Shown here one piece after another: positions 25,071 through 33,770 of a stretch of DNA of 64,000 nt. Each line of letters starts with the position of its first letter. The first letter of the stretch is position 1. The stretch spans positions 1 through 64,000 of the forward strand of contig JACKCO010000004.1 in the NCBI GenBank assembly GCA_020633995.1, in the 5' to 3' direction. This DNA comes from Campylobacterota bacterium. Its GTDB lineage: Bacteria; Babelota; Babeliae; Babelales; RVW-14. A program made the translations under genes and the position numbers. The notes beneath the pieces were generated by a model. It made no database searches. It saw only the letters and a program-made list of their open reading frames with translations, and was not told where the DNA came from.

Positions 25071-25391
25071 TTATTTGAAAATAGTTTCAAGCTTGTCTTT
25101 AAGAACCTCTTTGCTCATGTAGCCAGTTTCGCGAGCAACAACCTCGCCGCCTTTAATGAACAAAAAAGTTGGAATTGAGCTTACGCTATGCTGGATGGCA
25201 ATATCACGGTCGTTGTCAATGTTAAGTTTGGCAAAGGTGTATTGTCCTGATAATTCCTTTGAGAGCTCATCAAAAATAGGCTCTATTTGTTTGCATGGTC
25301 CACACCAGGTTGCAAAAACGTCTACGATAACGGGTTTTTCAGATTTAATGACTTCTGTTTCAAAGTTTTGTGAGTTAACGACGACTGTCAT
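25071..25391 (-). CDS. trxA: Thioredoxin
   Basis: Canonical 106-residue thioredoxin, the general cytoplasmic disulfide reductant. It has KPVIVDVFATWCGPCKQIEPIFDEL with the W-C-G-P-C active site, FAKLNIDNDRDIA, the cis-Pro loop SSIPTFLFIKGG, and the usual C-terminal helix. An AAGGAACC-type site precedes the start. It is the upstream gene of a two-thioredoxin unit, and the two proteins are clearly paralogous along their whole length. The thioredoxin reductase is not adjacent. Confidence 0.94.
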   Translation of the reverse strand: MTVVVNSQNFETEVIKSEKPVIVDVFATWCGPCKQIEPIFDELSKELSGQYTFAKLNIDNDRDIAIQHSVSSIPTFLFIKGGEVVARETGYMSKEVLKDKLETIFK

Positions 25392-25785
25392 ATTAAGGTT
25401 CCTTTCTAAGAGCTATAAAAATTTGATTTAACAACGTTGAGCTATTCAGCGTAGGCAATTTTATGTGGTTTGTCTATTTGTTGCTTGCTTTTTGCAAAGG
25501 TCCTTGCTAGATTTAAAACGTTGAGTATATCTCTTCAACAATGTTTTACGCTAGGAGCTCGTCATGATAGTCACATTCCTACTCATCAAGCCAGTCTAGC
25601 CTTTTCGTTGCTAGATACCCCCTTTTTGCACCTTTATCAGGTGTGAAATTGTTTTTTTATTCAATCTCAAATATATGTTTTTTGCATCGACTTGCTTTGA
25701 AAGTTAAGGGTGTTTTTTGTTACCATTTAATTTGAAAAGCTTGGGGTGCTTTGCACATACAAAATTTTTATCGGAAGGTTCATAG
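25392..25785. other. Divergent intergenic region (394 bases)
   Basis: This gap separates the leftward thioredoxin genes from the rightward ABC operon. I see no ORF with support, no RNA gene and no convincing terminator. It must hold the promoters for both directions; only the rightward one (25697-25726) is clear. A short repeat ACGTTGAG occurs twice (about 25434 and 25519), without obvious meaning. Confidence 0.5.
25697..25726 (+). promoter_or_regulatory. Promoter for the ABC-2 exporter genes
   Basis: TTGAAA (25697-25702) and TACCAT (25721-25726) are 18 bases apart, about 60 bases before ATG 25786. The same -10 hexamer, TACCAT, occurs in the tRNA-Gly promoter at 41752. Confidence 0.5.
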
Positions 25786-26526
25786 ATGAACGATGTCTTG
25801 CTCAAGATTGAGGGCATTAAAAAATCATTTGGCTCAAAAGAGGCACTTAAGGGGGTTTCCCTTGATCTCATGCATGGAGAAGTGTTCAGCCTGTTGGGTG
25901 TTAATGGTGCGGGAAAAACTACCTTGTCGTCAATTATTGCGACGCTAACCAATCCAACAGCGGGCGACATAACACATAAGGGTAAGTCAATTTATAAGGA
26001 TATTTGTTCTTATCGTCGACTTATTGGATATTGTCCACAAAAGCCAAATTTAAATGGTCTGTTGACCTTGAGAGATAATTTAGTTTTTGCGGGAAAATAT
26101 TTTGGTATGAGTAAGGGTGAGATTGATCAGCGTATTGATGAGTTGGCTTCGACGTTTAGTATTAAGCAGTATCTAAATGATTATGCCCATGTACTTTCTG
26201 GTGGGTATAAGCAGCGTTTTGTTTTTGCGCGTTCACTTATGCACAGTCCTAAGCTGATTATTTTGGATGAACCTACAGTTGCATTAGATCCACACATTAG
26301 AAAGAACTTATGGAAATATATCAGCTTGATCAAAGAGCAGGGTGCGTGCGTCCTTTTGACAACACACTATCTTGATGAGGCTGAGGTGCTTTCTGACAGA
26401 GTTTGTCTTTTATCTGATGGTGTCGTAAAGCTGATAGATACACCAAAAAACTTAATGGCGACATTTCAAAAGGGCAAGCTAGAAGATGTCTTTTTAGAGC
26501 TTGTGAAAGATAGTATTGAAGAATAA
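25786..26526 (+). CDS. ABC-2 type exporter ATP-binding protein
   Basis: Cytoplasmic ATPase of an ABC-2 exporter. In order: A-loop and IKKSFGSKEALKGVSLDL, Walker A GVNGAGKTT (~40), Q-loop GYCPQKPNL, signature LSGGYKQR, Walker B LIILDEPTVALDP and H-loop TTHYLDEAEVL. The C-terminal KLEDVFLELV is typical of multidrug/polysaccharide-type ABC-2 ATPases (CcmA group). It is followed 19 bases later by the first of two permeases that would form the membrane part. The substrate is unknown. Confidence 0.94.
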   Translation: MNDVLLKIEGIKKSFGSKEALKGVSLDLMHGEVFSLLGVNGAGKTTLSSIIATLTNPTAGDITHKGKSIYKDICSYRRLIGYCPQKPNLNGLLTLRDNLVFAGKYFGMSKGEIDQRIDELASTFSIKQYLNDYAHVLSGGYKQRFVFARSLMHSPKLIILDEPTVALDPHIRKNLWKYISLIKEQGACVLLTTHYLDEAEVLSDRVCLLSDGVVKLIDTPKNLMATFQKGKLEDVFLELVKDSIEE

Positions 26527-26545
26527 TTGATGTTAGAGGAATAGT

Positions 26546-27331
26546 ATGATTACGCGTCGGGAATTAAGTGTTTTTTGGCATCTTTTGTCAACGGACCTTA
26601 AAATTTTACGGTTTCAAATTGCAGATAAACTCATTGATATGTTGATTTGGGTTATTTGCGGAGTGATAAAATCGGGCTTTATTTTACCCGCTTTTGGAGT
26701 TTCCAAAGAATTTGGAGCATTCGTACTTGTTGGTTCATGTGCAACTGCAGGACTTTTTGAGGTATGGCCAGCGGTGATTGGTATGGTGTCAGATTTTACT
26801 GGAGAAAAAGTAATTTCTTACTATTTTACGCTGCCAATGAGGTCGTGGTTTGTATTGCTGAGAGCCGTTGTGGCATATGCTACTAATGCGGCATTAATAG
26901 GTATTTTTGTATTGCCAGTGGGGAAGTTGATACTTGGTACTGCTTTTAATTTTGCAAACTTTAGTTTTATGCGGTTTTTATTAATTTATGTGCTAACAAG
27001 TATTTTTTATGGTGCGTTGACCATTTGGCTTGCGAGTTTTATGAAAGATATTTCAAAAGCTGGAAGTGTGTGGATGCGTTTTTTGTACCCTCTTTGGATA
27101 CTTGGAGCATTCGAATTTTCGTGGGAAATGATGTATAATTTTTCACCTGTTGCGGGCTACTTGAGTTTACTAAACCCATTTATTTACGTTATGGAGGGCA
27201 TTCGTGGTGCTGTTTTAGATTGGCAAGGATCAATTCCATTTCCATTCTGTGTATTAGCATTACTTACGTTTTCGACATTATGCGCTGCTCATGGAATTGT
27301 ACGCTTGAAAAAACGACTTGATTTTGTGTAG
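26546..27331 (+). CDS. ABC-2 type exporter permease, copy 1
   Basis: A 261-residue membrane protein with about six helices and the ABC-2 permease layout: a cytoplasmic start ITRRELSVFWHLLSTDLKIL, central FGAFVLVGSCATAG, and the conserved end region MRFLYPLWILGAFEFSWEM, SPVAGYLSLLNPFIYVMEGIRGAVL. It is closely related to the permease at 27440, and both end in RLKKRLDFV. It sits 19 bases after the ATPase, so this copy is the obvious partner; whether it forms a homodimer or pairs with copy 2 is open. Confidence 0.88.
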   Translation: MITRRELSVFWHLLSTDLKILRFQIADKLIDMLIWVICGVIKSGFILPAFGVSKEFGAFVLVGSCATAGLFEVWPAVIGMVSDFTGEKVISYYFTLPMRSWFVLLRAVVAYATNAALIGIFVLPVGKLILGTAFNFANFSFMRFLLIYVLTSIFYGALTIWLASFMKDISKAGSVWMRFLYPLWILGAFEFSWEMMYNFSPVAGYLSLLNPFIYVMEGIRGAVLDWQGSIPFPFCVLALLTFSTLCAAHGIVRLKKRLDFV

Positions 27332-27367
27332 TATTTTTTTGTAATAGCATGATTTCTTAAAGGTTGT

Positions 27368-27399
27368 AGCGGTAACAAGGTTTCTTGTTGCCGCTTTTT
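27368..27399 (+). terminator. Terminator between the two permease genes
   Basis: AGCGGTAACAAG (27368-27379) pairs with CTTGTTGCCGCT (27384-27395) with one G-U wobble and a 4-base loop, followed by a run of T to 27399. It would end or attenuate transcription after permease copy 1, making copy 2 less expressed or separately controlled. Confidence 0.75.
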
Positions 27400-27439
27400 A
27401 CAGGGCTTTATAACGGCATTTTAGCCAGGGGACATGGCA

Positions 27440-28225
27440 ATGATTACATTGCGTGAATGGGGTGTATTGTGGCAGCTCATCAAAACAGATCTTAAAATTA
27501 TTAAGTACCAAGTCATGGCTCGAACCATTGATGCGTTTGTTTGGGTCATGTGTATGATCATTAAGTCTGAATATTTGTTGCCACTTTTTGGTATATCAAA
27601 GTCATTTGGGGCATTTGTCTTAGCTGGTTCATGTGCGACAGCGGGGCAGTTTGCAGTATGGACTAGTATCGTTAATATCCTGACAGATATCTCAGGTGAT
27701 CGAGTTATTTTTTATTATGCAACTTTACCAATTCCTGCCTGGATGGTTTTTTTGCGTATCATTATTTCGAATGCCATTAATTCATTTATTCTGGGGTTGT
27801 TTGTGCTGCCGCTAGGTAAGATTTTTTTAGGTCATCAACTTAATTTGGCATCAATATCAATTTTTAAATTCGTTTTAATTTATATCTTGATTAGCGCTTA
27901 TTACGGTGCCTTTGCCTTATGGTTAGTTTCATTTGTGACCAGTGTTTCACAAGCTGCTAGTATTTGGATGCGTATTTTATATCCCTTATGGATTTTAGGA
28001 GCATTCGAGTTTTCCTGGAAAATGATATGTGATGCTTCGCCAGTTTCGGGGTATGTTAGTTTGTTAAATCCGTATGTGTACGTTATGGAAGGTATGCGTG
28101 GTGCAGTTTTAGGCTGGCCCGACTCCATACCGTATTGGAATTGTGCGTTAGCGCTCACAGGTTTTATCGTTCTATTATCTTGGCATGGCATTAGACGCCT
28201 GAAAAAGCGACTTGATTTTGTATGA
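27440..28225 (+). CDS. ABC-2 type exporter permease, copy 2
   Basis: Paralogue of the permease at 26546, with matching blocks from end to end (ITLREWGVLWQLIKTDLKII, FGAFVLAGSCATAG, MRILYPLWILGAFEFSWKM, SPVSGYVSLLNPYVYVMEG, RLKKRLDFV). About six membrane helices. ATG 27440 lies 7 bases after AGGGGA and aligns with the start of copy 1; an in-frame ATG at 27434 is possible. A terminator hairpin separates it from copy 1, so it may have its own weak promoter. The pair most likely arose by tandem duplication and could form a heterodimer with a single ATPase. Confidence 0.87.
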   Translation: MITLREWGVLWQLIKTDLKIIKYQVMARTIDAFVWVMCMIIKSEYLLPLFGISKSFGAFVLAGSCATAGQFAVWTSIVNILTDISGDRVIFYYATLPIPAWMVFLRIIISNAINSFILGLFVLPLGKIFLGHQLNLASISIFKFVLIYILISAYYGAFALWLVSFVTSVSQAASIWMRILYPLWILGAFEFSWKMICDASPVSGYVSLLNPYVYVMEGMRGAVLGWPDSIPYWNCALALTGFIVLLSWHGIRRLKKRLDFV

Positions 28226-28232
28226 TAAAAAG

Positions 28233-28263
28233 AAAAAGCGGTGGTGAAAGCTACCGCTTTTTT
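28233..28263. terminator. Bidirectional terminator overlapping a stop codon
   Basis: AAAAAGCGGTGG pairs with CTACCGCTTTTTT across a 6-base loop (TGAAAG), with one G-U wobble. It lies between the stop of permease copy 2 (28223-28225) and includes the stop and last codons of the convergent gene ending at 28251. Confidence 0.8.
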
Positions 28264-30323
28264 GATTGTGCAAAGTAGTGTAGGAATTGTGGGTACAACT
28301 TCTCTTCAATTCCAAGTTGTTCAATGGCGGTCCAGTCATGTGCTTTTGCCTCTGCAATACGTGAAAAACGATTGAGCCAGATGCCGTGATGGTGCTTTTG
28401 GATATAATCAATAAGTTCAAAGTCCTGTGTTTTTCGTATTTTTGAGAGCAGTAGAACGCTTTGATGATCAGTGTTAATGCCTGCATCTGTAAACCATTTT
28501 TGCCACGGAGCAAAGGTCGTGTTAAAGCTGAGCAGATGGATTGGGTAGTTGTTTGAACATAGTCCCTTTAAAAAACCTTTGTAAAACCAGCTAACAAGAA
28601 CGATTGGCACGTAACACATGATTCGGCAGTTTGGTATTTGTTGAAGAAAGAATTGTTGCAGTTCTGTGCCAAGTTTTTCAGCCTTTTGTTCCAAGAATGA
28701 AAAGTATTGTTTGCTCAGGTGCCTGCTCATCAAAAAGGTTATTTTTTCGTTAATGGTTTTGGCTTGAGCGTTCAGCCCTCTTGATGAAAGAAAAGATTGG
28801 AATAACCAGTCTTCAAAACCCATGATGGTGCTAAAGGTTCCGGTTTTTTTTCGACAATACATTTCAAGGTCAAGTGCAATGCCGGAGATGGGTATACTAT
28901 TGTTTACATCGGCTTTTCTATAGTTTTGTAAGAATTTGGTGAGCGGTATTTTTACTTCATTATTCCAAAATGTTGGGTCAACTGGGCTTGGGATGTCTGG
29001 ATAACTGTCACCATAAGCATCGACTGGACAGGGCTTGGGTAAGTTTTGGTTGTACAAATTATTAGCAATCTCAAAACCAACGATAAGCTCGGGTGTCTTT
29101 TTATTTGCCTCCTTGCTTTGTTGTGAAAGTTGTTTGCAAAAATGTGCGCACGATGTGATAAATGTTTGTGCCTTTTCTTTGCGTTTTGCGATAGGGCTGT
29201 AGTACTCGTGTGGATTAAGTGAGATCCACAAAGCATCTAGGTTGCCATTTACAATGTAGTTAATGAGACTGTTTTGTTCTTTTTCTTTATTGTCATCCTC
29301 AAATATGGGAATCTCCATCCACGCTGTTTTTTTGACGGTATGCAATCGTTTATCTGCAGGTTTGAGCGTATATGCCAACAAGGCGTGAGGTAATGGGGGT
29401 TTAGAATTATTTTTATGCCAGGCGTGGAGTGCTTGGGGAGCTTTATTTTTTGCGATGAGCAAATGGCGTAGCTCCCACAGCATTTGATGGATACCTTCGT
29501 GTATGCCGTTTTTAATTGTTTCATTCATTGGGCAGAAGTGCATATTTTCGCTGATTCCAGAAAAGTTTATGAGAGTTGAGTTTGCTAGTAATAGATGGTT
29601 ATTTTGGAGTGGACTATGCCAGTACAGAGCGTATGGTAGTTGTTGTTGCGTTGCATGGGGCAAGCGGGTGGTATGCTGTGGGAGCAGATGAAGTCTTCCT
29701 GTTTGATCGGTCATCGGAACATGTTTATCAAATAACGTGCCTGGTCGTGGTGCTTGTAAGGTGGTGTGGTATGGACATGGCCGTGTTTCAAGCGGTCGTG
29801 TTAAAAAAATATTTGCGGTGTTAAAAAAATTGATTAGAGAATTTTTAGCGGCAGTGTTGAGGTTAGTTGTCTGAGTAAAGACATCAAAGTATGTAAAAAT
29901 TGGGGCCAGTGCTCGTACTACATTGCCGTTTGTGGTGCGTAGGCTAGGGAAGAAAAGCATGGTAAGTTTGTTTTGTTGCCTTGCGTGATGGCCCAAAAGA
30001 GTAAGTACTTTTTGTGTAACAGGTGAATTATTTTGCATACCATATAAAAACTTGTGATTCATAACAAGCCCGAGACCTTGGTAGCGGCTGAAATGATCGG
30101 CATGCATGTCCAAGTCCATGATTTCATCTAGAGCAAAATAATCTACTGTAAAACCTATTGAATTGGCCATATCGATAAATGGCTGATAGATTTTACTTTC
30201 TCGTTCGCTGCAGTCGAGGAGAGCGATAGTGTGGGTAATTTGTGTAGATACCTCTTTTTCTGCAAGTAGATTGTTAGGAGTGCACAAAAAAATGTATATC
30301 AATAAAAAAATAGATTTTCTCAT
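28251..30323 (-). CDS. Large exported protein, possibly TIM-barrel hydrolase-like
   Basis: A 690-residue product with a signal peptide (RKSIFLLIYIFLCTPNNLLA, cleavage before EKEVS). I do not recognise a defined family. The N-terminal ~230 residues (IALLDCSERESKIYQPFIDMA, YQGLGLVMNH) look like an alpha/beta domain of glutamine-amidotransferase-like type. The C-terminal half has strand-like pieces each followed by helices and ending in acids or aromatics (TAWMEIPIFED, LDALWISLNP, ISGIALDLEMY, CRIMCYVPIVLVSWF, IHLLSFNTTF), which suggests a TIM barrel such as in glycoside hydrolases, with D-L-E in ALDLEMY as a candidate acid pair. This is inference from pattern only. Confidence 0.65.
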   Translation of the reverse strand: MRKSIFLLIYIFLCTPNNLLAEKEVSTQITHTIALLDCSERESKIYQPFIDMANSIGFTVDYFALDEIMDLDMHADHFSRYQGLGLVMNHKFLYGMQNNSPVTQKVLTLLGHHARQQNKLTMLFFPSLRTTNGNVVRALAPIFTYFDVFTQTTNLNTAAKNSLINFFNTANIFLTRPLETRPCPYHTTLQAPRPGTLFDKHVPMTDQTGRLHLLPQHTTRLPHATQQQLPYALYWHSPLQNNHLLLANSTLINFSGISENMHFCPMNETIKNGIHEGIHQMLWELRHLLIAKNKAPQALHAWHKNNSKPPLPHALLAYTLKPADKRLHTVKKTAWMEIPIFEDDNKEKEQNSLINYIVNGNLDALWISLNPHEYYSPIAKRKEKAQTFITSCAHFCKQLSQQSKEANKKTPELIVGFEIANNLYNQNLPKPCPVDAYGDSYPDIPSPVDPTFWNNEVKIPLTKFLQNYRKADVNNSIPISGIALDLEMYCRKKTGTFSTIMGFEDWLFQSFLSSRGLNAQAKTINEKITFLMSRHLSKQYFSFLEQKAEKLGTELQQFFLQQIPNCRIMCYVPIVLVSWFYKGFLKGLCSNNYPIHLLSFNTTFAPWQKWFTDAGINTDHQSVLLLSKIRKTQDFELIDYIQKHHHGIWLNRFSRIAEAKAHDWTAIEQLGIEEKLYPQFLHYFAQSKKR

Positions 30324-30473
30324 CTCTCACCCCAAATTAAATATAATTTTCAAATATAAAATATTTTATATTTTCATCATACTGCATCTGGGATTTGTTT
30401 CACAACAATTTTTTTTTTAAGCTAAAGAACTGTTGGTTTTGTACGTTATCTCTTTCAAGAAGGGAGTGAGGTA

Positions 30474-32138
30474 GTGAAAAATATGCTTGGATTTGTCGTA
30501 TGTAGTCTTATTAGTTTGCATGCTTTACCTGCATGTCAAAAGCAAACCAAACAAGAAAGCATTGAAGAAAAGGTGGTGCAAAACGCTCACCTTGCGGGAA
30601 GTTGGTATAGTGCAGATAAAAAAATACTTAATGATGAGCTAGACCAGTACTTTACTCAAGCGCAGCAAGATTTTGCTGTCGCAGTGAGCTCTGAAAATGT
30701 TAAAGCGCTGGTTGTTCCTCATGCTGGTTATTTTTACTCAGGGTTATGTGCTGCGACGGTTTACCAGACACTGTTAGAAAAGGGTAATGGTCATATTGAA
30801 AGTCGTAAAAACAAAAATATTAAACGCGTTGTCATTTTGGCGCCAAGTCATAGGGTATTTTTGCATGGTATAACTTTGCCGACATATACGCACTATCAGA
30901 CAGCTTTGGGTGAGATTGCTGTTGATCAGGAGGCTGTTAAAAAGCTGAGGAAAGACAAGAGTCAACTGTTCCGACCAAAGGTTGATGTGTATGGGCAGGA
31001 GCACTCTCTTGAGATGCAGTTGCCTATGCTGCAAAAAACGATCGATGAATTTGAAATAGTTCCACTCATTGTAGGGCACTTGCATGATGCTGATTACGCT
31101 CAGGCGCAACAGGCACTGAAAAAAATTATTAACGATCAAACGCTTGTGTGTGTAACTTCTGATTTTGTGCATCATGGCAAGTCATACGATTATGATCTTT
31201 TTTCAGAACACATTTTGGATAATGTTAGAATTATTGATTCAGCCTTAATTCAGGCAATTCAGGCACAGTCATTTGCCCATTTTCATGAACTTGTTTTCCA
31301 AACGCATGCTACGGTATGTGGACGAGAGCCGCTGAAGGTCTTATTGGCCTTACTTGAGACCAAGGACTTAGGCGAAGTTGATGCCCATTTAACTTCCTAC
31401 TATACCTCGGCACATGTTAAGCGTGAGCGTGATCAAGGGCTTGAGAGCGAAATGATTTTTGAACAAGTACCTGATCTGCATGCCGATAATAGTGTAAGTT
31501 ATGCAGGGATTGTTTTTGCAGAAAAAGAAGCTGATCGTTCGCCTGCTCAGGAGTCGTTAGCGGCAATTTTAACTGACTATGAGAAAAAAACGCTTGCAAA
31601 GCTTGCTCGTAAGACTTTGGAAAATGAGTTTGTAGACAAAAAAAGAGCAGTTCGTGATCAGCTACTTGCGCCGATCAAGAGTAAGGGGTTGACGCAGGTG
31701 GCAGGAGCGTTTGTGACTTTGAATAAAAAAGATGGTAGTCTGAGAGGGTGTATCGGTAATATTGTTGGACGAATGCCTCTCTATCAAACCGTTATTGAAA
31801 TGACAAGAGCTGCGGCTTTTAATGATACTCGTTTTGAGCGAGTTCAGGAAAGTGAGCTGAGTAGTATTAAGCTTGATGTTACGGTGCTTTCTGTTCCGAA
31901 AAGAGTTGAAAGCTATCAAGATATTGTCATAGGTAAGCACGGGGTATATCTCAAGCGTCTTGATGAGCAGGGTAATGTAATCACTTCATCGGTATTTTTG
32001 CCTCAAGTCCCTGTGAATTTCGGCTGGGATCGTAAGTCGACGCTTGAGCATCTTGCTCAAAAGGCTGGCCTAGAGAAGGACGGTTGGCAACAAGATTGCA
32101 TATTTGAGGTGTTTGAAGGTTTTGAAATTTGGGAATGA
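30474..32138 (+). CDS. Exported Memo-AMMECR1 fusion (AmmeMemoRadiSam systems B and A)
   Basis: GTG 30474 follows AAGGGAG. The N-terminus is a signal peptide with a lipobox-like LPAC at ~18-21, so a lipoprotein is possible. Residues ~40-345 are a Memo domain: PHAGYFYSG (~81), LAPSHRVFLHG, GQEHSLEMQLP, SDFVHHG (~229) and VCGREP (~282), which include the His and Cys positions of the family's metal site. Residues ~362-554 are an AMMECR1 domain with GSLRGCIGNI (~423) and FLPQVP. In other bacteria these two families occur with a radical-SAM protein; none is seen here. The exact chemistry is not settled for bacterial members. The FAD oxidoreductase starts 10 bases later. Confidence 0.9.
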   Translation: MKNMLGFVVCSLISLHALPACQKQTKQESIEEKVVQNAHLAGSWYSADKKILNDELDQYFTQAQQDFAVAVSSENVKALVVPHAGYFYSGLCAATVYQTLLEKGNGHIESRKNKNIKRVVILAPSHRVFLHGITLPTYTHYQTALGEIAVDQEAVKKLRKDKSQLFRPKVDVYGQEHSLEMQLPMLQKTIDEFEIVPLIVGHLHDADYAQAQQALKKIINDQTLVCVTSDFVHHGKSYDYDLFSEHILDNVRIIDSALIQAIQAQSFAHFHELVFQTHATVCGREPLKVLLALLETKDLGEVDAHLTSYYTSAHVKRERDQGLESEMIFEQVPDLHADNSVSYAGIVFAEKEADRSPAQESLAAILTDYEKKTLAKLARKTLENEFVDKKRAVRDQLLAPIKSKGLTQVAGAFVTLNKKDGSLRGCIGNIVGRMPLYQTVIEMTRAAAFNDTRFERVQESELSSIKLDVTVLSVPKRVESYQDIVIGKHGVYLKRLDEQGNVITSSVFLPQVPVNFGWDRKSTLEHLAQKAGLEKDGWQQDCIFEVFEGFEIWE

Positions 32139-32148
32139 TTAAATCATT

Positions 32149-33357
32149 ATGAAACAACGACATATCATCATCGGAGTAAGTGCAGCAGGCCTTGGTGCTG
32201 CAGTTAAGTTACGTGCTCTAGATAAAGATGTAGAAATTATTTGTTTGAGTGCCGAGCAAGAAATGCCTTATAATCGTTGCTTACTCGCTGATTATTTAGC
32301 GGGTAGCAAAGATCAAGAGGCCGTACGTACGAAAAAAGAAGATTTTTTTCAGCAAAATAAGATAGAGCTTATGCTTGATGCGCGGGTTGCTCGACTTGAT
32401 AGAAAAAATAAACAAGTCATTTTGCACGATGGTCGTGAGCTTACGTATGATAAGTTGCTCATTGGGTCTGGTCGTAGTATTCGATTGCCGGAACTTGAGG
32501 GAATCGACGGGTTGGGTGTGCATCCTTTTTATAACCTGCATGATGTTACTAAGATTTTGAGTTTTGTCAGGGCCCGTGATGCTAAACACGTCACAGTTGT
32601 TGGAGCTGGACTTTCTGGTCTAGAGTGTGCAGACGCGCTTAAAGACCATGGCGTTAGTATTCATATCATTGAGCGAGAGTCTAAGTTATTGTCTCGTCAA
32701 ATTGATCAAGGAGGCTCAGACTTTCTAATTGAACTGGCAAAAAAGCATGAGGTCAATCTTACGCTTAATACATCAGTTGAAAAAATTGATATCAACGAAG
32801 ATCAGTTTGTTAAGGGTGTTTGCCTAACTTCTGGCAGTTACTTGAAAACAGATATGGTTGTTTTTGCCATTGGGGGGCGACCCAACAGTGACTTTGCCAA
32901 GCAGGCAGGTATTACAACACATTTTGGTGGCATTGTAACCAGCAAAACCATGCAAACAAATGATGAGGATGTTTACGCAGCAGGGGATGTGTGCGTGGTT
33001 ACGGATTTATTGACCAAAGAATCTGTACAAACGTGCCTGTGGCCAGACTCTGTTATGCAAGGCATGGCGGCTGCTTATGGCATGGTGGGACAAAAAAAGA
33101 TCTATCCCGGCACGTTAGTCGTGACCAGTTCTCATATTTTTGGGACAACGTTTGTTACAGCTGGGCCTGTAGCAGATCAAGGTCATAACTTTAAAGAGCT
33201 TATTCAAAAAAATTTTAATTTTTACCATAAATACCTTGTCGACGACAATAATTCTCTTAAAGGTTTTGTTATGATTGGTAACGTGAGCAATGTGGGTGCT
33301 CTTCGTAAGAAATTACTTGATGGTTCAGGTTTTGATCTAAGCCAACTGGGTACTTAG
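32149..33357 (+). CDS. FAD-dependent NAD(P)H oxidoreductase
   Basis: Two-dinucleotide-fold flavoprotein of the NADH oxidase / nitrite- or rubredoxin-reductase type. The FAD motif is IIIGVSAAGLGAAVKL at the N-terminus, then MPYNRCLLADYLAG, the GSGRSIRLP turn, the NAD(P)H motif VTVVGAGLSGLECADAL (~145) and the second FAD motif EDVYAAGDVCVV (~275). C43-like Cys in YNRCLL is in the position used as a redox Cys in NADH oxidases, but the context N-R-C-L differs from the usual S-x-C. No signal peptide. It is 10 bases downstream of the exported Memo-AMMECR1 gene, and its end overlaps ruvX by 4 bases. Confidence 0.88.
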   Translation: MKQRHIIIGVSAAGLGAAVKLRALDKDVEIICLSAEQEMPYNRCLLADYLAGSKDQEAVRTKKEDFFQQNKIELMLDARVARLDRKNKQVILHDGRELTYDKLLIGSGRSIRLPELEGIDGLGVHPFYNLHDVTKILSFVRARDAKHVTVVGAGLSGLECADALKDHGVSIHIIERESKLLSRQIDQGGSDFLIELAKKHEVNLTLNTSVEKIDINEDQFVKGVCLTSGSYLKTDMVVFAIGGRPNSDFAKQAGITTHFGGIVTSKTMQTNDEDVYAAGDVCVVTDLLTKESVQTCLWPDSVMQGMAAAYGMVGQKKIYPGTLVVTSSHIFGTTFVTAGPVADQGHNFKELIQKNFNFYHKYLVDDNNSLKGFVMIGNVSNVGALRKKLLDGSGFDLSQLGT

Positions 33358-33770
33358 CGCATCATGGCTTTATGGTCAAGGTAACTTTGTAGAATGAAAG
33401 CTGCAGCTCGGGCGTGATTTAGTAGTTTGTCTTCTTTGCTTGATTTTGCCAGTTCGCTTGCTCGCTTGCTGCTAAGTCGCTCGTCCCACAAGATCCACTT
33501 TACGAGGCGCTTGTTTACCTGACTAAATTTTTGTTCGAGTTTGTTTGCTAGTTCGACTACTTTGGCGGTTTGCTCGCTGTCCTTGCCTTTCATCGTAATT
33601 GGCTTGCCAACGATAACAGTGCCAATAAGCTCTTCTTTAATGGTGTTTTCAACAAAAGCCTCGAGTTCTTCTAGCTTAACAGTCTTGTATGGCTTACAAG
33701 TGATGCCGAGTGGGTCTGATATGGCACTGCCAATCCATACATCACCAAGGTCTAGTCCAAGTATTTTCAT
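33354..33770 (-). CDS. ruvX: YqgF/RuvX-type Holliday junction resolvase-like nuclease
   Basis: YqgF proteins have an RNase H-like fold and act in 16S rRNA 5' maturation and possibly on Holliday junctions. The 138 residues contain the expected motifs: ILGLDLGDVWIGSAISDPLG (first Asp), VIVGKPITMKGKDSEQT (V-G-x-P) and WDERLSSKRA followed by D-K-L-L-NHARAAAFILQSYLD (final Asp region). Length is typical. It converges on the oxidoreductase with a 4-base overlap and diverges from polA with ~95 bases between start codons. Confidence 0.92.
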   Translation of the reverse strand: MKILGLDLGDVWIGSAISDPLGITCKPYKTVKLEELEAFVENTIKEELIGTVIVGKPITMKGKDSEQTAKVVELANKLEQKFSQVNKRLVKWILWDERLSSKRASELAKSSKEDKLLNHARAAAFILQSYLDHKAMMR

